Assembly: GCA_902783435.1 (NCBI GenBank)
Contig: CACZQV010000058.1
Coordinates: forward strand, 1-25,013
Source: an uncultured Erysipelotrichaceae bacterium
GTDB taxonomy: Bacteria; Bacillota_I; Bacilli_A; RF39; UBA660
Direction of reading: 5' to 3'
Length of the DNA: 25,013 bases
A program made the position numbers and the translations under genes. Shown here one piece after another: positions 1 to 6,782 of this stretch. The notes beneath the pieces were generated by a model. The model saw only the letters and a program-made list of their open reading frames with translations. It was not told the origin of the DNA and searched no databases. The number at the start of each line of letters is the position of its first letter. The first letter of the stretch is position 1.

Positions 1-396
1 ATTAGGATATGGTCCATATAAATGATTCTTACTTTTCTTTCTTTTAACATTTCTAACTACTTTTAAAGTAGGATATTTATCATTAGTTAATTCTATATAT
101 GGATATGACTTATCATCTCTAAGTAAGATATTATATTTTGGATCATATTTTTTTATTAAAGTTATTTCTAGTATTAAACTTTCAAGTTCTGAGTCAGTTA
201 CAATATATTCAAAATCATCTATATCTTCTACTAACATTTTAGTTTTACCAGTAACAGTTCTAGTAAAATAACTTCTAAGTCTTCTTTGTAAATTTTTAGC
301 TTTACCTACATAGATAATTACTCCATCTTTATTTTTCATTTGATATGAACCTGGCTTTGTAGGTACTAGAGATAATTTTTCTTTAAAATCTTTCAT
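1..396 (-). CDS. uvrC: UvrC, excinuclease ABC subunit C (N-terminal part; runs off the left edge)
   Basis: The first 132 codons of UvrC are present; the family is usually about 600 residues, so the rest lies outside the window. UvrC makes the two incisions around a DNA lesion in UvrABC nucleotide excision repair, in the cytoplasm. The visible part is the GIY-YIG endonuclease domain, which makes the 3' cut: PGSYQM at 15-20, [16 protein letters not shown] at 29-44 (the YIG part and the conserved Arg), ESLILE at 72-77 with the metal-binding Glu, then [19 protein letters not shown]. The start is ATG at 394-396, preceded by GGATGTGATATT. A TATAAT with a TGT extension lies at 421-429, directly downstream of the yneF terminator, so uvrC probably starts its own transcript with a leader of under 20 nt. 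I recognised this frame by translating it directly. The call is firm. Confidence 0.95.
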   Translation of the reverse strand, partial: MKDFKEKLSLVPTKPGSYQMKNKDGVIIYVGKAKNLQRRLRSYFTRTVTGKTKMLVEDIDDFEYIVTDSELESLILEITLIKKYDPKYNILLRDDKSYPYIELTNDKYPTLKVVRNVKRKKSKNHLYGPYPN

Positions 397-420
397 AATA
401 TCACATCCATCAATGTATTT

Positions 421-429
421 ATTATAACA
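421..429 (-). promoter_or_regulatory. Extended -10 promoter for uvrC
   Basis: TGTTATAAT reads on the minus strand at 429-421, fused to the T-tract of the yneF terminator. No good -35 is seen, as is usual for extended -10 promoters. It lies 24 nt from the uvrC ATG. Confidence 0.6.
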
Positions 430-430
430 T

Positions 431-458
431 AAAAAAAGAAATATCTATTGATATTTCT
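431..458 (-). terminator. Rho-independent terminator of yneF, containing its stop codon
   Basis: A perfect 9-bp stem AGAAATATC/GATATTTCT (437-445 and 450-458) with a 4-nt loop is followed on the minus strand by a run of T. The TAG stop of yneF (445-447) lies at the stem/loop border. Confidence 0.8.
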
Positions 459-654
459 CCATTGCTTTCATCATTTGATTAATTTGTTTTTGATTTGGCT
501 TTCTTCCCATTTGGCTCATTAAAGCTTTAATCATATCTTCATTAATTGGTGGATTTTTCTTTAAATACTTAGTCATTAAATGTTTTGCGACAAAGAAACC
601 TATTACTGCACCAATTATTAATCCTATAACTACTAATAAAATATCATGTAACAT
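445..654 (-). CDS. yneF: UPF0154 family small membrane protein (YneF)
   Basis: This 69-residue protein matches the UPF0154/YneF family in length and pattern. An N-terminal membrane segment lies at about 4-24 ([20 protein letters not shown]). It is followed by the family signature [17 protein letters not shown] at about 30-46 and [17 protein letters not shown] at 49-65. The molecular role of the family is not established to my knowledge. ATG at 652-654 follows AGGAGATGAATTT, a good SD. In Bacillus yneF lies next to sirA (yneE) and tkt. Here those two genes are found about 3.7 kb upstream on the same strand, with two surface-protein genes in between, which supports the call. A promoter-like TTGTTT-17-TAAAAT lies just upstream. 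It is followed by uvrC. Confidence 0.92.
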   Translation of the reverse strand: MLHDILLVVIGLIIGAVIGFFVAKHLMTKYLKKNPPINEDMIKALMSQMGRKPNQKQINQMMKAMEKYQ

Positions 655-680
655 AAATTCATCTCCTTATGTAGTTATTT

Positions 681-708
681 TACTAAACTTTACTTAATTA
701 AACAAGTT
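681..708 (-). promoter_or_regulatory. Candidate yneF promoter
   Basis: On the minus strand TTGTTT is followed after 17 nt by TAAAAT, just ahead of the yneF SD. The -35 falls in the short gap after the stop of the surface-protein gene at 709. Spacing is good but the hexamers are only partial matches. Confidence 0.4.
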
Positions 709-2793
709 TTATTTTGTAATCTTAGATTTTTCTATATTAATCACTGGACGAAGACCATACCATCCATCATCTAGAGCATCTTCATCTCCCCAGAATTTTC
801 CATCATATTGAACTCCCCATGCAGAATCATCATCATTTGCAGTTGGAGTCATTGTCCAATAACCATGAGGATAATAGTTAGTTTTTGTATAAACATTAGT
901 AGTAGCTCCTGAATGACCACTAGGTCCTCCATATGTATTTTCGACTAACCATGATAATGTTGTGAAACCATTACCACCTGTATGAGTTCCTATTTCAAAT
1001 TCATCATTTGAGAAATAATAATATCCAAAGAAACTATCGGAATTCTTAGACCATGTTGATCTTGGTTTATATATTCTAGTAATAGCAATTACTTCTTCAC
1101 CTGTAATCATTCTGACTCTTATATTATTTGTAATTACATTATTACTTCCGTTTAGACATACACCATTTGTACATGTTAATTTACCATAATTTTCTCCTGG
1201 TAATTCCGCAGAATAATGATCTCTACATGCATTTGCAGCAGCATCATATCCTCCACTACATTGTACATTGGTACTATCATATTCATAGTTTAATAGTGGT
1301 ACTCTACCCCATGTAGAAGTTAATTCTTCTAATTTCTTTAGAGCTGTTACTGGGCCTTGTTTACTCTTATGATCTGATATTGATGTACTATTCCAGTCGC
1401 TTTCTTGCCCGCCTACTGCTATATAATCTTCATGTAAAATCCAATAATATTGATCGTAGATCATATTTCCATCACTTAAATTATGGTCTAGTTGAATATT
1501 TATATTCTTTTTCTTAGATCTATCATTTGTTTCAATTACTCTCCATTTATAGCATGTACTAGTACCATTATTTATATCATCTACACTAAATGTAGTTGAA
1601 TCACATTTATTAGTGCTAACTGGATCAAAATATACTAAATCTCCTGCAGTGTATACTGGATTGTTTTTATCTTCACATGTTATGTTATTTCCTATATCAC
1701 TAAAATCAACTTTAATAACTGGTCTTACATCATTATTTGAACCTAATATGGTACCACTTGCATTTACGCTATATGGGAACATTGTGTATGCTCCTCCTGG
1801 ATTTATTTGTCCTACTAATTGATTAGTTGTATCAAACATTAAACACATTATATTTGTACGCATACCACATGAATCTTTAATTATTTCTTGCTTTTCTGCA
1901 CTTAAATTATCCCAATCATTTTTTGTAATTACTCTACCTTTTGTTTCACTAAAATGATATCCATAATTTTCATTTACATCTACATCATAACTATCATCCA
2001 TAGTTATTTTATTACTCCATAAAGATGTTGATGATTTAATTACATCAACAGGATTAGTAGTACTCCATGACATATTACTTAATGGTGTTAATAAATATAG
2101 TTCATATATATTATTGTTTTTACCTACTGTAATCCATTTATAACATGTATCACTTTCTTCTGCTTCACACATTCTATAATTTACTGGATCAAAATATACA
2201 ATATCTCCTTGTTTATATGATGTTACACAATCAGTTACATGTTGTTTTTCATCTAATTTAAATTCAAATTTACCTGAAGGAATAGGATTTTCAGGTAGTT
2301 CTTCTAATTCACTATCATATTCTACTCTAACTTTATATTTTTGAGAATTTCCTGCTTTCAATACATCACCTTGTTTAGGTATAGTTCCATCTTCATATGT
2401 TACGCTAAATACAATATATGAAGGTGGTGTAGATGGTGTAGTTTCTCCTTGTTTATAATAGTTTTTTTCTATATTAGATATTTCTCCGTCTATTGTCCCG
2501 TAGTTTTTGGCATCTACTGTAAACTCATAGAAATCACCTGGTAATTCTAATTCTACTTCAAACGATACATTTTTCTTTTCAGTATCTATAACTTCAGCTG
2601 GTGTTGTAGCAGTAACACTGCCTTGTGTTTCTACTATACTTTCTTCATTCCAATGTATATCCCATGTATTTTTATTAATACCCGCAGTACCATTAATATA
2701 TAATGTAGTACTTAGCAAGGCAAAACCTATTGTTATACCTAAGACAATTAATAAATATAAATGTACCTTTCTTTGTCTTTTGTTTTTACTCAT
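709..2793 (-). CDS. N-anchored surface protein with two tandem YFDP...RPVI modules
   Basis: A 694-residue exported protein. A basic start (MSKNKRQRKVH) and a hydrophobic segment at about 12-34 suggest a signal anchor or signal peptide. Next is a beta-rich region (about 40-185) beginning NGTAGIN..TWDIHW, then two copies of a module that opens with GD(I/L)VYFDP and CYKW. The first copy runs about 196-363 and ends in DVRPVIKV; the second runs about 384-690 and contains GYWTMTP and GLRPVINIEKSKITK. The GYWT.TP...W.V..DG...G.RPV pattern recalls the DUF6273/FISUMP type of extracellular repeat seen in many gut bacteria; that assignment is from memory. No LPxTG or C-terminal anchor is present. The first module is diverged and has lost the GYWTMTP stretch. 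It is a tandem paralogue of the gene at 2882-4273, with the same RBS context (AGGAGAGTAATAGTATG). It has the best promoter in the window. Ligand unknown. Confidence 0.8.
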   Translation of the reverse strand: MSKNKRQRKVHLYLLIVLGITIGFALLSTTLYINGTAGINKNTWDIHWNEESIVETQGSVTATTPAEVIDTEKKNVSFEVELELPGDFYEFTVDAKNYGTIDGEISNIEKNYYKQGETTPSTPPSYIVFSVTYEDGTIPKQGDVLKAGNSQKYKVRVEYDSELEELPENPIPSGKFEFKLDEKQHVTDCVTSYKQGDIVYFDPVNYRMCEAEESDTCYKWITVGKNNNIYELYLLTPLSNMSWSTTNPVDVIKSSTSLWSNKITMDDSYDVDVNENYGYHFSETKGRVITKNDWDNLSAEKQEIIKDSCGMRTNIMCLMFDTTNQLVGQINPGGAYTMFPYSVNASGTILGSNNDVRPVIKVDFSDIGNNITCEDKNNPVYTAGDLVYFDPVSTNKCDSTTFSVDDINNGTSTCYKWRVIETNDRSKKKNINIQLDHNLSDGNMIYDQYYWILHEDYIAVGGQESDWNSTSISDHKSKQGPVTALKKLEELTSTWGRVPLLNYEYDSTNVQCSGGYDAAANACRDHYSAELPGENYGKLTCTNGVCLNGSNNVITNNIRVRMITGEEVIAITRIYKPRSTWSKNSDSFFGYYYFSNDEFEIGTHTGGNGFTTLSWLVENTYGGPSGHSGATTNVYTKTNYYPHGYWTMTPTANDDDSAWGVQYDGKFWGDEDALDDGWYGLRPVINIEKSKITK

Positions 2794-2818
2794 ACTATTA
2801 CTCTCCTATTCTAATAAA

Positions 2819-2847
2819 ATTTTACCAGTACCATTATTTTTTGTCAA
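2819..2847 (-). promoter_or_regulatory. Strong consensus promoter for the 694-residue surface protein
   Basis: On the minus strand a perfect TTGACA (2847-2842) is followed after exactly 17 nt by TAAAAT (2824-2819), with TGG directly before the -10 (extended -10). It sits between the terminator of the upstream paralogue and the start codon at 2793. Confidence 0.8.
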
Positions 2848-2853
2848 TTGAAG

Positions 2854-2882
2854 AAAAAAAGTAATGATTAAATCATTACTTT
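2854..2882 (-). terminator. Rho-independent terminator of the 463-residue surface protein gene
   Basis: A perfect 11-bp stem AAAGTAATGAT/ATCATTACTTT (2858-2868 and 2872-2882) with a 3-nt loop is followed on the minus strand by a T7 run. The TAA stop at 2882-2884 touches the base of the stem. Confidence 0.85.
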
Positions 2883-4273
2883 TATTGTTTTGTAATCTTA
2901 GATTTTTCAATATTAATTACAGGTCTCATACCATTAGCATTTGAAGTAGTTGAGGATGTATAATATAGTAATCCATCATAACTAACTCGCCATACACTAT
3001 CTTGGAACTCATCTAGTGGAGTTAATGTCCAATATCCATTAACATTACTTCCATAAACATTATCTGTAGCTCCACTACCATTTGTTTGATATGTGTTTTC
3101 TATTAACCATGATAATGTTGTTCCTATTAAGGAACTATTGTTAGAAAAGTAATAACTGTCATTATTTGATGGTGAATAATAATCAGTATCTGTTCTTTTA
3201 CTTATTCTGCTCCAATTTTTTGATGGACTATCATCTCCTGCATATACATTTGTAATATTAGTAATTTCATCTGCTGTGATCATTCTAGCTCTAAAACCAT
3301 TTCCATATGTAATATTATTTTTTGTACTTTTACATAAACCTTCTACGCAAGTTAATGTTCCATAGTCATATCCCATTTTTGTACCACTAGTATCATATGT
3401 ATAGTTAAGTAATGGTACTCTTATCCATCCACTTGTGAATGAATTAAATGGCCCTCCAAAAGATGAAACTGGTCCAATATTAGTATTATTGCTTCCCCAA
3501 GAGAATGTTCCTCCTAGATTATGATCTAATTGTAATTCTATCTTTTCTTCGGATTTTGTATCGTTAATTGTGATTACTCTCCATTTATAGCATGTTGATT
3601 CATTATTATTAATTTTAGATACATCAAATGTTGTAGAATCACATTTATCTTCGCTTATAGGATCAAAATATACTAAATCACCCAAATTATACTTAACATT
3701 TTCTGATTTATGTTGAACTGGTGTTATTTCTATATCTGGTTTAACTATAATAGGTTCAGTTGGTAAAGTAGTTGTTTCACTATTATAACCTATTCTAAAT
3801 TTATAACTTATTATTCCTCCGCCTTGTGTTATCACTTCATTTTCAGCGATTGGAGTACCATCTTTATGTGTTAATGAATATGTAATTTCTTCTGGTAAAT
3901 CATCTTTATCTATTTCTGTAGTTCCATCAGCTTCATAAAATTTAACACTAATTGTTTCAATCTTACCATCAATACTTCCTTCATTTACGGCATCTGCACT
4001 AAATTCATAAAAGTCTCCTGGTAATTCAAATTCTACCGCAAAAGAAATATTTTTTTCTTCTGCATCAGTTACACTAGCTGGTGTTGTAGCAGTAACACTA
4101 CCAGTTGTTTCTTCTATACTATCACTATCCCAATGTATATTCCATGTATTACTTTTAATATTCGCAGTTCCATTAATAAATAATGTAGTACTAAGTAACG
4201 CAAATCCTATAGTTATACTTAATATTAAAATTAATAATAACATTACTCTTCTTTGTTTTTTATTTTTTCTCAT
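2882..4273 (-). CDS. N-anchored surface protein, one YFDP...RPVI module (paralogue of 709-2793)
   Basis: A 463-residue exported protein, closely similar to its downstream neighbour. The basic start MRKNKKQRR and hydrophobic segment (about 10-32, with TIGFALLSTTL shared letter for letter) suggest a signal anchor. The N-terminal beta-rich region starts INGTANIKSNTWNIHW and includes ELPGDFYEFSADA. One extracellular module follows: GDLVYFDP, CYKWRVI, WIRVPLLNY, RARMITADEI, TTLSWLIENTY, GYWTLTP and GMRPVINIEKSKITKQ at the end. Compared with the 694-residue paralogue it lacks the extra first module, so one gene arose from the other by gain or loss of a module. It is Ser/Thr/Asn-rich with few Cys, as expected for a secreted protein. 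It lies between sirA-like and yneF, which are neighbours in Bacillus. No sortase signal is present. Function unknown; adhesion or substrate binding is a guess. Confidence 0.8.
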   Translation of the reverse strand: MRKNKKQRRVMLLLILILSITIGFALLSTTLFINGTANIKSNTWNIHWDSDSIEETTGSVTATTPASVTDAEEKNISFAVEFELPGDFYEFSADAVNEGSIDGKIETISVKFYEADGTTEIDKDDLPEEITYSLTHKDGTPIAENEVITQGGGIISYKFRIGYNSETTTLPTEPIIVKPDIEITPVQHKSENVKYNLGDLVYFDPISEDKCDSTTFDVSKINNNESTCYKWRVITINDTKSEEKIELQLDHNLGGTFSWGSNNTNIGPVSSFGGPFNSFTSGWIRVPLLNYTYDTSGTKMGYDYGTLTCVEGLCKSTKNNITYGNGFRARMITADEITNITNVYAGDDSPSKNWSRISKRTDTDYYSPSNNDSYYFSNNSSLIGTTLSWLIENTYQTNGSGATDNVYGSNVNGYWTLTPLDEFQDSVWRVSYDGLLYYTSSTTSNANGMRPVINIEKSKITKQ

Positions 4274-4296
4274 ACTATTACTCTCCTATTATATGT

Positions 4297-4305
4297 AGTA
4301 TACCA
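4297..4305 (-). promoter_or_regulatory. Extended -10 promoter for the 463-residue surface protein
   Basis: TGGTATACT reads on the minus strand, 24 nt ahead of the ATG at 4273. No convincing -35 is seen. Confidence 0.5.
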
Positions 4306-4316
4306 TAAATACTATT

Positions 4317-4721
4317 TTATAGAAAGAAAAAATCACATTTTTGGAAAGAACATACAAATAAATTGTCTAATTCTTCTTTTAAAATATCAAAAAATGTAGA
4401 ATAATTCTGTTCTAATTCTATTTTTATATAAGAATTATTTACTTTTAATCTACTTATTTCATTTTTATATAAATTATTTATATAATGAATATCTTTTCTT
4501 TTAGTATATGGAATATATTTATGAAACTTTATAAATAAGTTTCTATCTAATTTGTTTTTTTCTATTTTTTCTATCAATTGATTAAATATATTATATCCAT
4601 ATTCTACTTCTTCTTTGTCTAAATAATAAATATTTTTTAGTATATTATATAGGACACTTGGACTATCTTTATATAATTTTATAAATTCTTTTTTTATATT
4701 AAAAACATAATAGACTTTCAT
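4317..4721 (-). CDS. sirA: SirA-like protein (inhibitor of DnaA-dependent replication initiation)
   Basis: A 134-residue protein resembling SirA (YneE) of Bacillus subtilis, which binds domain I of DnaA and blocks new rounds of replication when sporulation starts. The start MKVYYVFNIKKEFIKLY aligns with the SirA N-terminus as I remember it, keeping the Phe and Tyr (F13, Y17 here; F14 and Y18 in B. subtilis) reported at the DnaA contact. The centre (KRKDIHYINNLYKNEI) and the end (TFFDILKEELDNLF) also follow the SirA pattern. Context supports this: it lies 46 nt downstream of tkt, as in Bacillus, with yneF further on. The start follows GGTGATATT directly. It is probably read through from tkt, as no hairpin separates them. 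Whether this organism makes spores cannot be told from the window. The protein ends in an unusual FFFL. Confidence 0.72.
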   Translation of the reverse strand: MKVYYVFNIKKEFIKLYKDSPSVLYNILKNIYYLDKEEVEYGYNIFNQLIEKIEKNKLDRNLFIKFHKYIPYTKRKDIHYINNLYKNEISRLKVNNSYIKIELEQNYSTFFDILKEELDNLFVCSFQKCDFFFL

Positions 4722-4767
4722 AATATCACCATGTTTATGGTATCAATTATAAAAGTCTATTTTTGTC

Positions 4768-6744
4768 TTATTTTATTAAATTTTCTATTTTTTCTTCTAG
4801 TGTATCTACATCAAATCCATATTTTTTATATACATCATCTTTTTTACCACTACATCCAAACTCATCTTGTGTAATTATATATTTACTATTAAATATTAAT
4901 TTATTCCATACAATAGATGGTGATGTTTCTACTACTAGTTTCTTTACTTCCACTGGTAAAATACTTTCTATATATTCTTCATCTTGTTTTAAGAATCTTC
5001 CTAAATTAGGCATTGATACTACTCTAATATATATTCCTTTAGTTCTTAATCTTTTAGCAACTTCTATTACTTGATGTAATTCTTCTCCACTAGATATTAC
5101 TATACCTGCAGGTTTTTCTTCTGTATTTAAAGCAATATATCCACCTTTTTCTACTTCATTAGCTTTAGTTTCTTCTATTATAGGAACTTCATTACGTGAT
5201 AAAACTATTGCGCTAGGTCCACTTTCTTTATTAAATATAGCTCTATATGATCCAATTACTTCATTAGCATCTGCAGGACGGAATACATCTAAATTAGGTA
5301 ATGTTCTTAGGTATGTTAATTGTTCTACTGGTTGATGTGTTGGTCCATCTTCTCCTACGCTAATTGAATCATGAGTTAGAATATTAATAACTCCTAGATT
5401 CATTTGTGAAGCTAATCTCATAGCTGGTTTATAATAGTCTGAGAATGCTAAGAAAGTAGATATATATGGTCTAAATCCATGTAGTGCAAATCCATTAGCA
5501 ATAGATGCCATTGCATGTTCTCTTACTCCAAAGAAAATGTTTTTACCTAGATAATTTTCTTTAGAAAAATCTCCACCATCTTCTATATATGTTTTATTAG
5601 CACTAAATAAATCTGCTGAACCACCAATTATATATGGACATTCTTTTACTACAGCATTTAGTATTTTAGATGATGTTACTCTTATTTGTTCTTTATTATT
5701 TTCTGGTTCTTCATAAAATACATTTTTTACTGTAATTGATTTATTATCTCCTATGAAATAATTTAATTCTTTTTGAGTTTCTTCATCTAAAGATTCTATC
5801 TTTTTAATAAATTTTTCATTTAAACCTTCACATCTTTTTGTTAAGAATTTAAATTCTTCTAATGTATTTTGACTTATAGTAAATGGAATATCTCTTAAAT
5901 TCATTTTTTCTTTAATAGAAGTGATATCTTCTTCACTTAAAGGAGTTCCATGTACTTTATTTGTTCCTTCTAACGAAGAGTATTTACCAATAGTTGTTTT
6001 TACTTCAATTAGTGTTGGCTTATCAGTGCTTGTTTTAGCCTCTTCTATTGCTTTATTAATTAAATCAAAATTTTCTCCATCTTCAACAGTTATTACATTC
6101 CATCCTTGTGAGATAAATCTCATAGATATATCTTCTGTAAATGTTTTATTTATTTCTCCATCTAAACATATATTATTAGAATCATATAAAACTATTAATC
6201 TATTTAATTTATTAGTACCAGCAAGTGATGCGGCTTCATATGAAACACCTTCCATTAAATCACCATCACCACATAATACATAAGTATAATGATCAATTAT
6301 ATTAGGATATCTAGTTCTAAGATTTGCTTCTGCCATCGCCATACCAACTGCAGTCGCAAAACCTTGTCCTAATGGTCCTGTAGTACAATCTACTCCAGGT
6401 GTAGTTATTTCAGGATGTCCAGGAGTTATAGAATCTATTTGTCTAAATTTTTTTAAATCTTCTAGTTCTATAGGAAATCCAGCCATATATAAAGTAGCAT
6501 ATAATAATGCAGAGCCATGTCCAGCACTCATTACAAATCTATCTCTATTAAAATAATTAGGATTTTCTACGTCATAATTCATGTGATGTGCATATAATGT
6601 ATAAAGAATTGGGGCAGCTCCTAATACTATTCCTGGATGTCCACTATTAGCATTATGAATCATATCTATTCCTAGACATCTAATTTGATCAATTATTTTA
6701 CTTTGATTAATTTCTGATATATCATTTATTTTTTGATTTATCAT
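4768..6744 (-). CDS. tkt: Transketolase
   Basis: A 658-residue thiamine-diphosphate enzyme of full family length. It moves two-carbon units between sugar phosphates in the non-oxidative pentose phosphate pathway, in the cytoplasm. Visible motifs are NSGHPG (33-38), SAGHGSALLY (73-82), TTGPLGQG (121-128) and the ThDP/Mg2+ motif GDGDLMEGVSYEA from 159, closing with DSNN (188-191). In the Pyr domain there are GVREHAM (406-412) with the catalytic Glu, and HDSISVGEDGPTHQPVEQL (458-476). The C-terminal domain follows. The start ATG is preceded by AGGAGTGATAAACT. An extended -10 (TGATATAAT) lies only 10 nt after the stop of the ATPase gene. No terminator hairpin is seen behind tkt, so the SirA-like gene 46 nt downstream is likely on the same transcript. 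Confidence 0.96.
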   Translation of the reverse strand: MINQKINDISEINQSKIIDQIRCLGIDMIHNANSGHPGIVLGAAPILYTLYAHHMNYDVENPNYFNRDRFVMSAGHGSALLYATLYMAGFPIELEDLKKFRQIDSITPGHPEITTPGVDCTTGPLGQGFATAVGMAMAEANLRTRYPNIIDHYTYVLCGDGDLMEGVSYEAASLAGTNKLNRLIVLYDSNNICLDGEINKTFTEDISMRFISQGWNVITVEDGENFDLINKAIEEAKTSTDKPTLIEVKTTIGKYSSLEGTNKVHGTPLSEEDITSIKEKMNLRDIPFTISQNTLEEFKFLTKRCEGLNEKFIKKIESLDEETQKELNYFIGDNKSITVKNVFYEEPENNKEQIRVTSSKILNAVVKECPYIIGGSADLFSANKTYIEDGGDFSKENYLGKNIFFGVREHAMASIANGFALHGFRPYISTFLAFSDYYKPAMRLASQMNLGVINILTHDSISVGEDGPTHQPVEQLTYLRTLPNLDVFRPADANEVIGSYRAIFNKESGPSAIVLSRNEVPIIEETKANEVEKGGYIALNTEEKPAGIVISSGEELHQVIEVAKRLRTKGIYIRVVSMPNLGRFLKQDEEYIESILPVEVKKLVVETSPSIVWNKLIFNSKYIITQDEFGCSGKKDDVYKKYGFDVDTLEEKIENLIK

Positions 6745-6769
6745 AGTTTATCACTCCTAACGTATCACT

Positions 6770-6778
6770 ATTATATCA
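6770..6778 (-). promoter_or_regulatory. Extended -10 promoter for tkt
   Basis: TGATATAAT on the minus strand lies between the ATPase stop (6783) and the tkt start (6744). No clear -35 is present and no terminator separates the two genes. Confidence 0.55.
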
Positions 6779-6782
6779 TATA

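Noticed and set aside
681..708. Terminator of the 694-residue surface gene
   Set aside because: Only a weak ACTT...AAGT pairing without a T-run is visible, so I do not call one.
1613..1822. Small open frame on the plus strand inside the surface-protein gene
   Set aside because: It is antisense to a coding region with recognisable modules and has no SD.
4720..4767. Terminator between tkt and the SirA-like gene
   Set aside because: The AAGAC and GACTT pieces are not complementary as a stem. I read it as an open gap.
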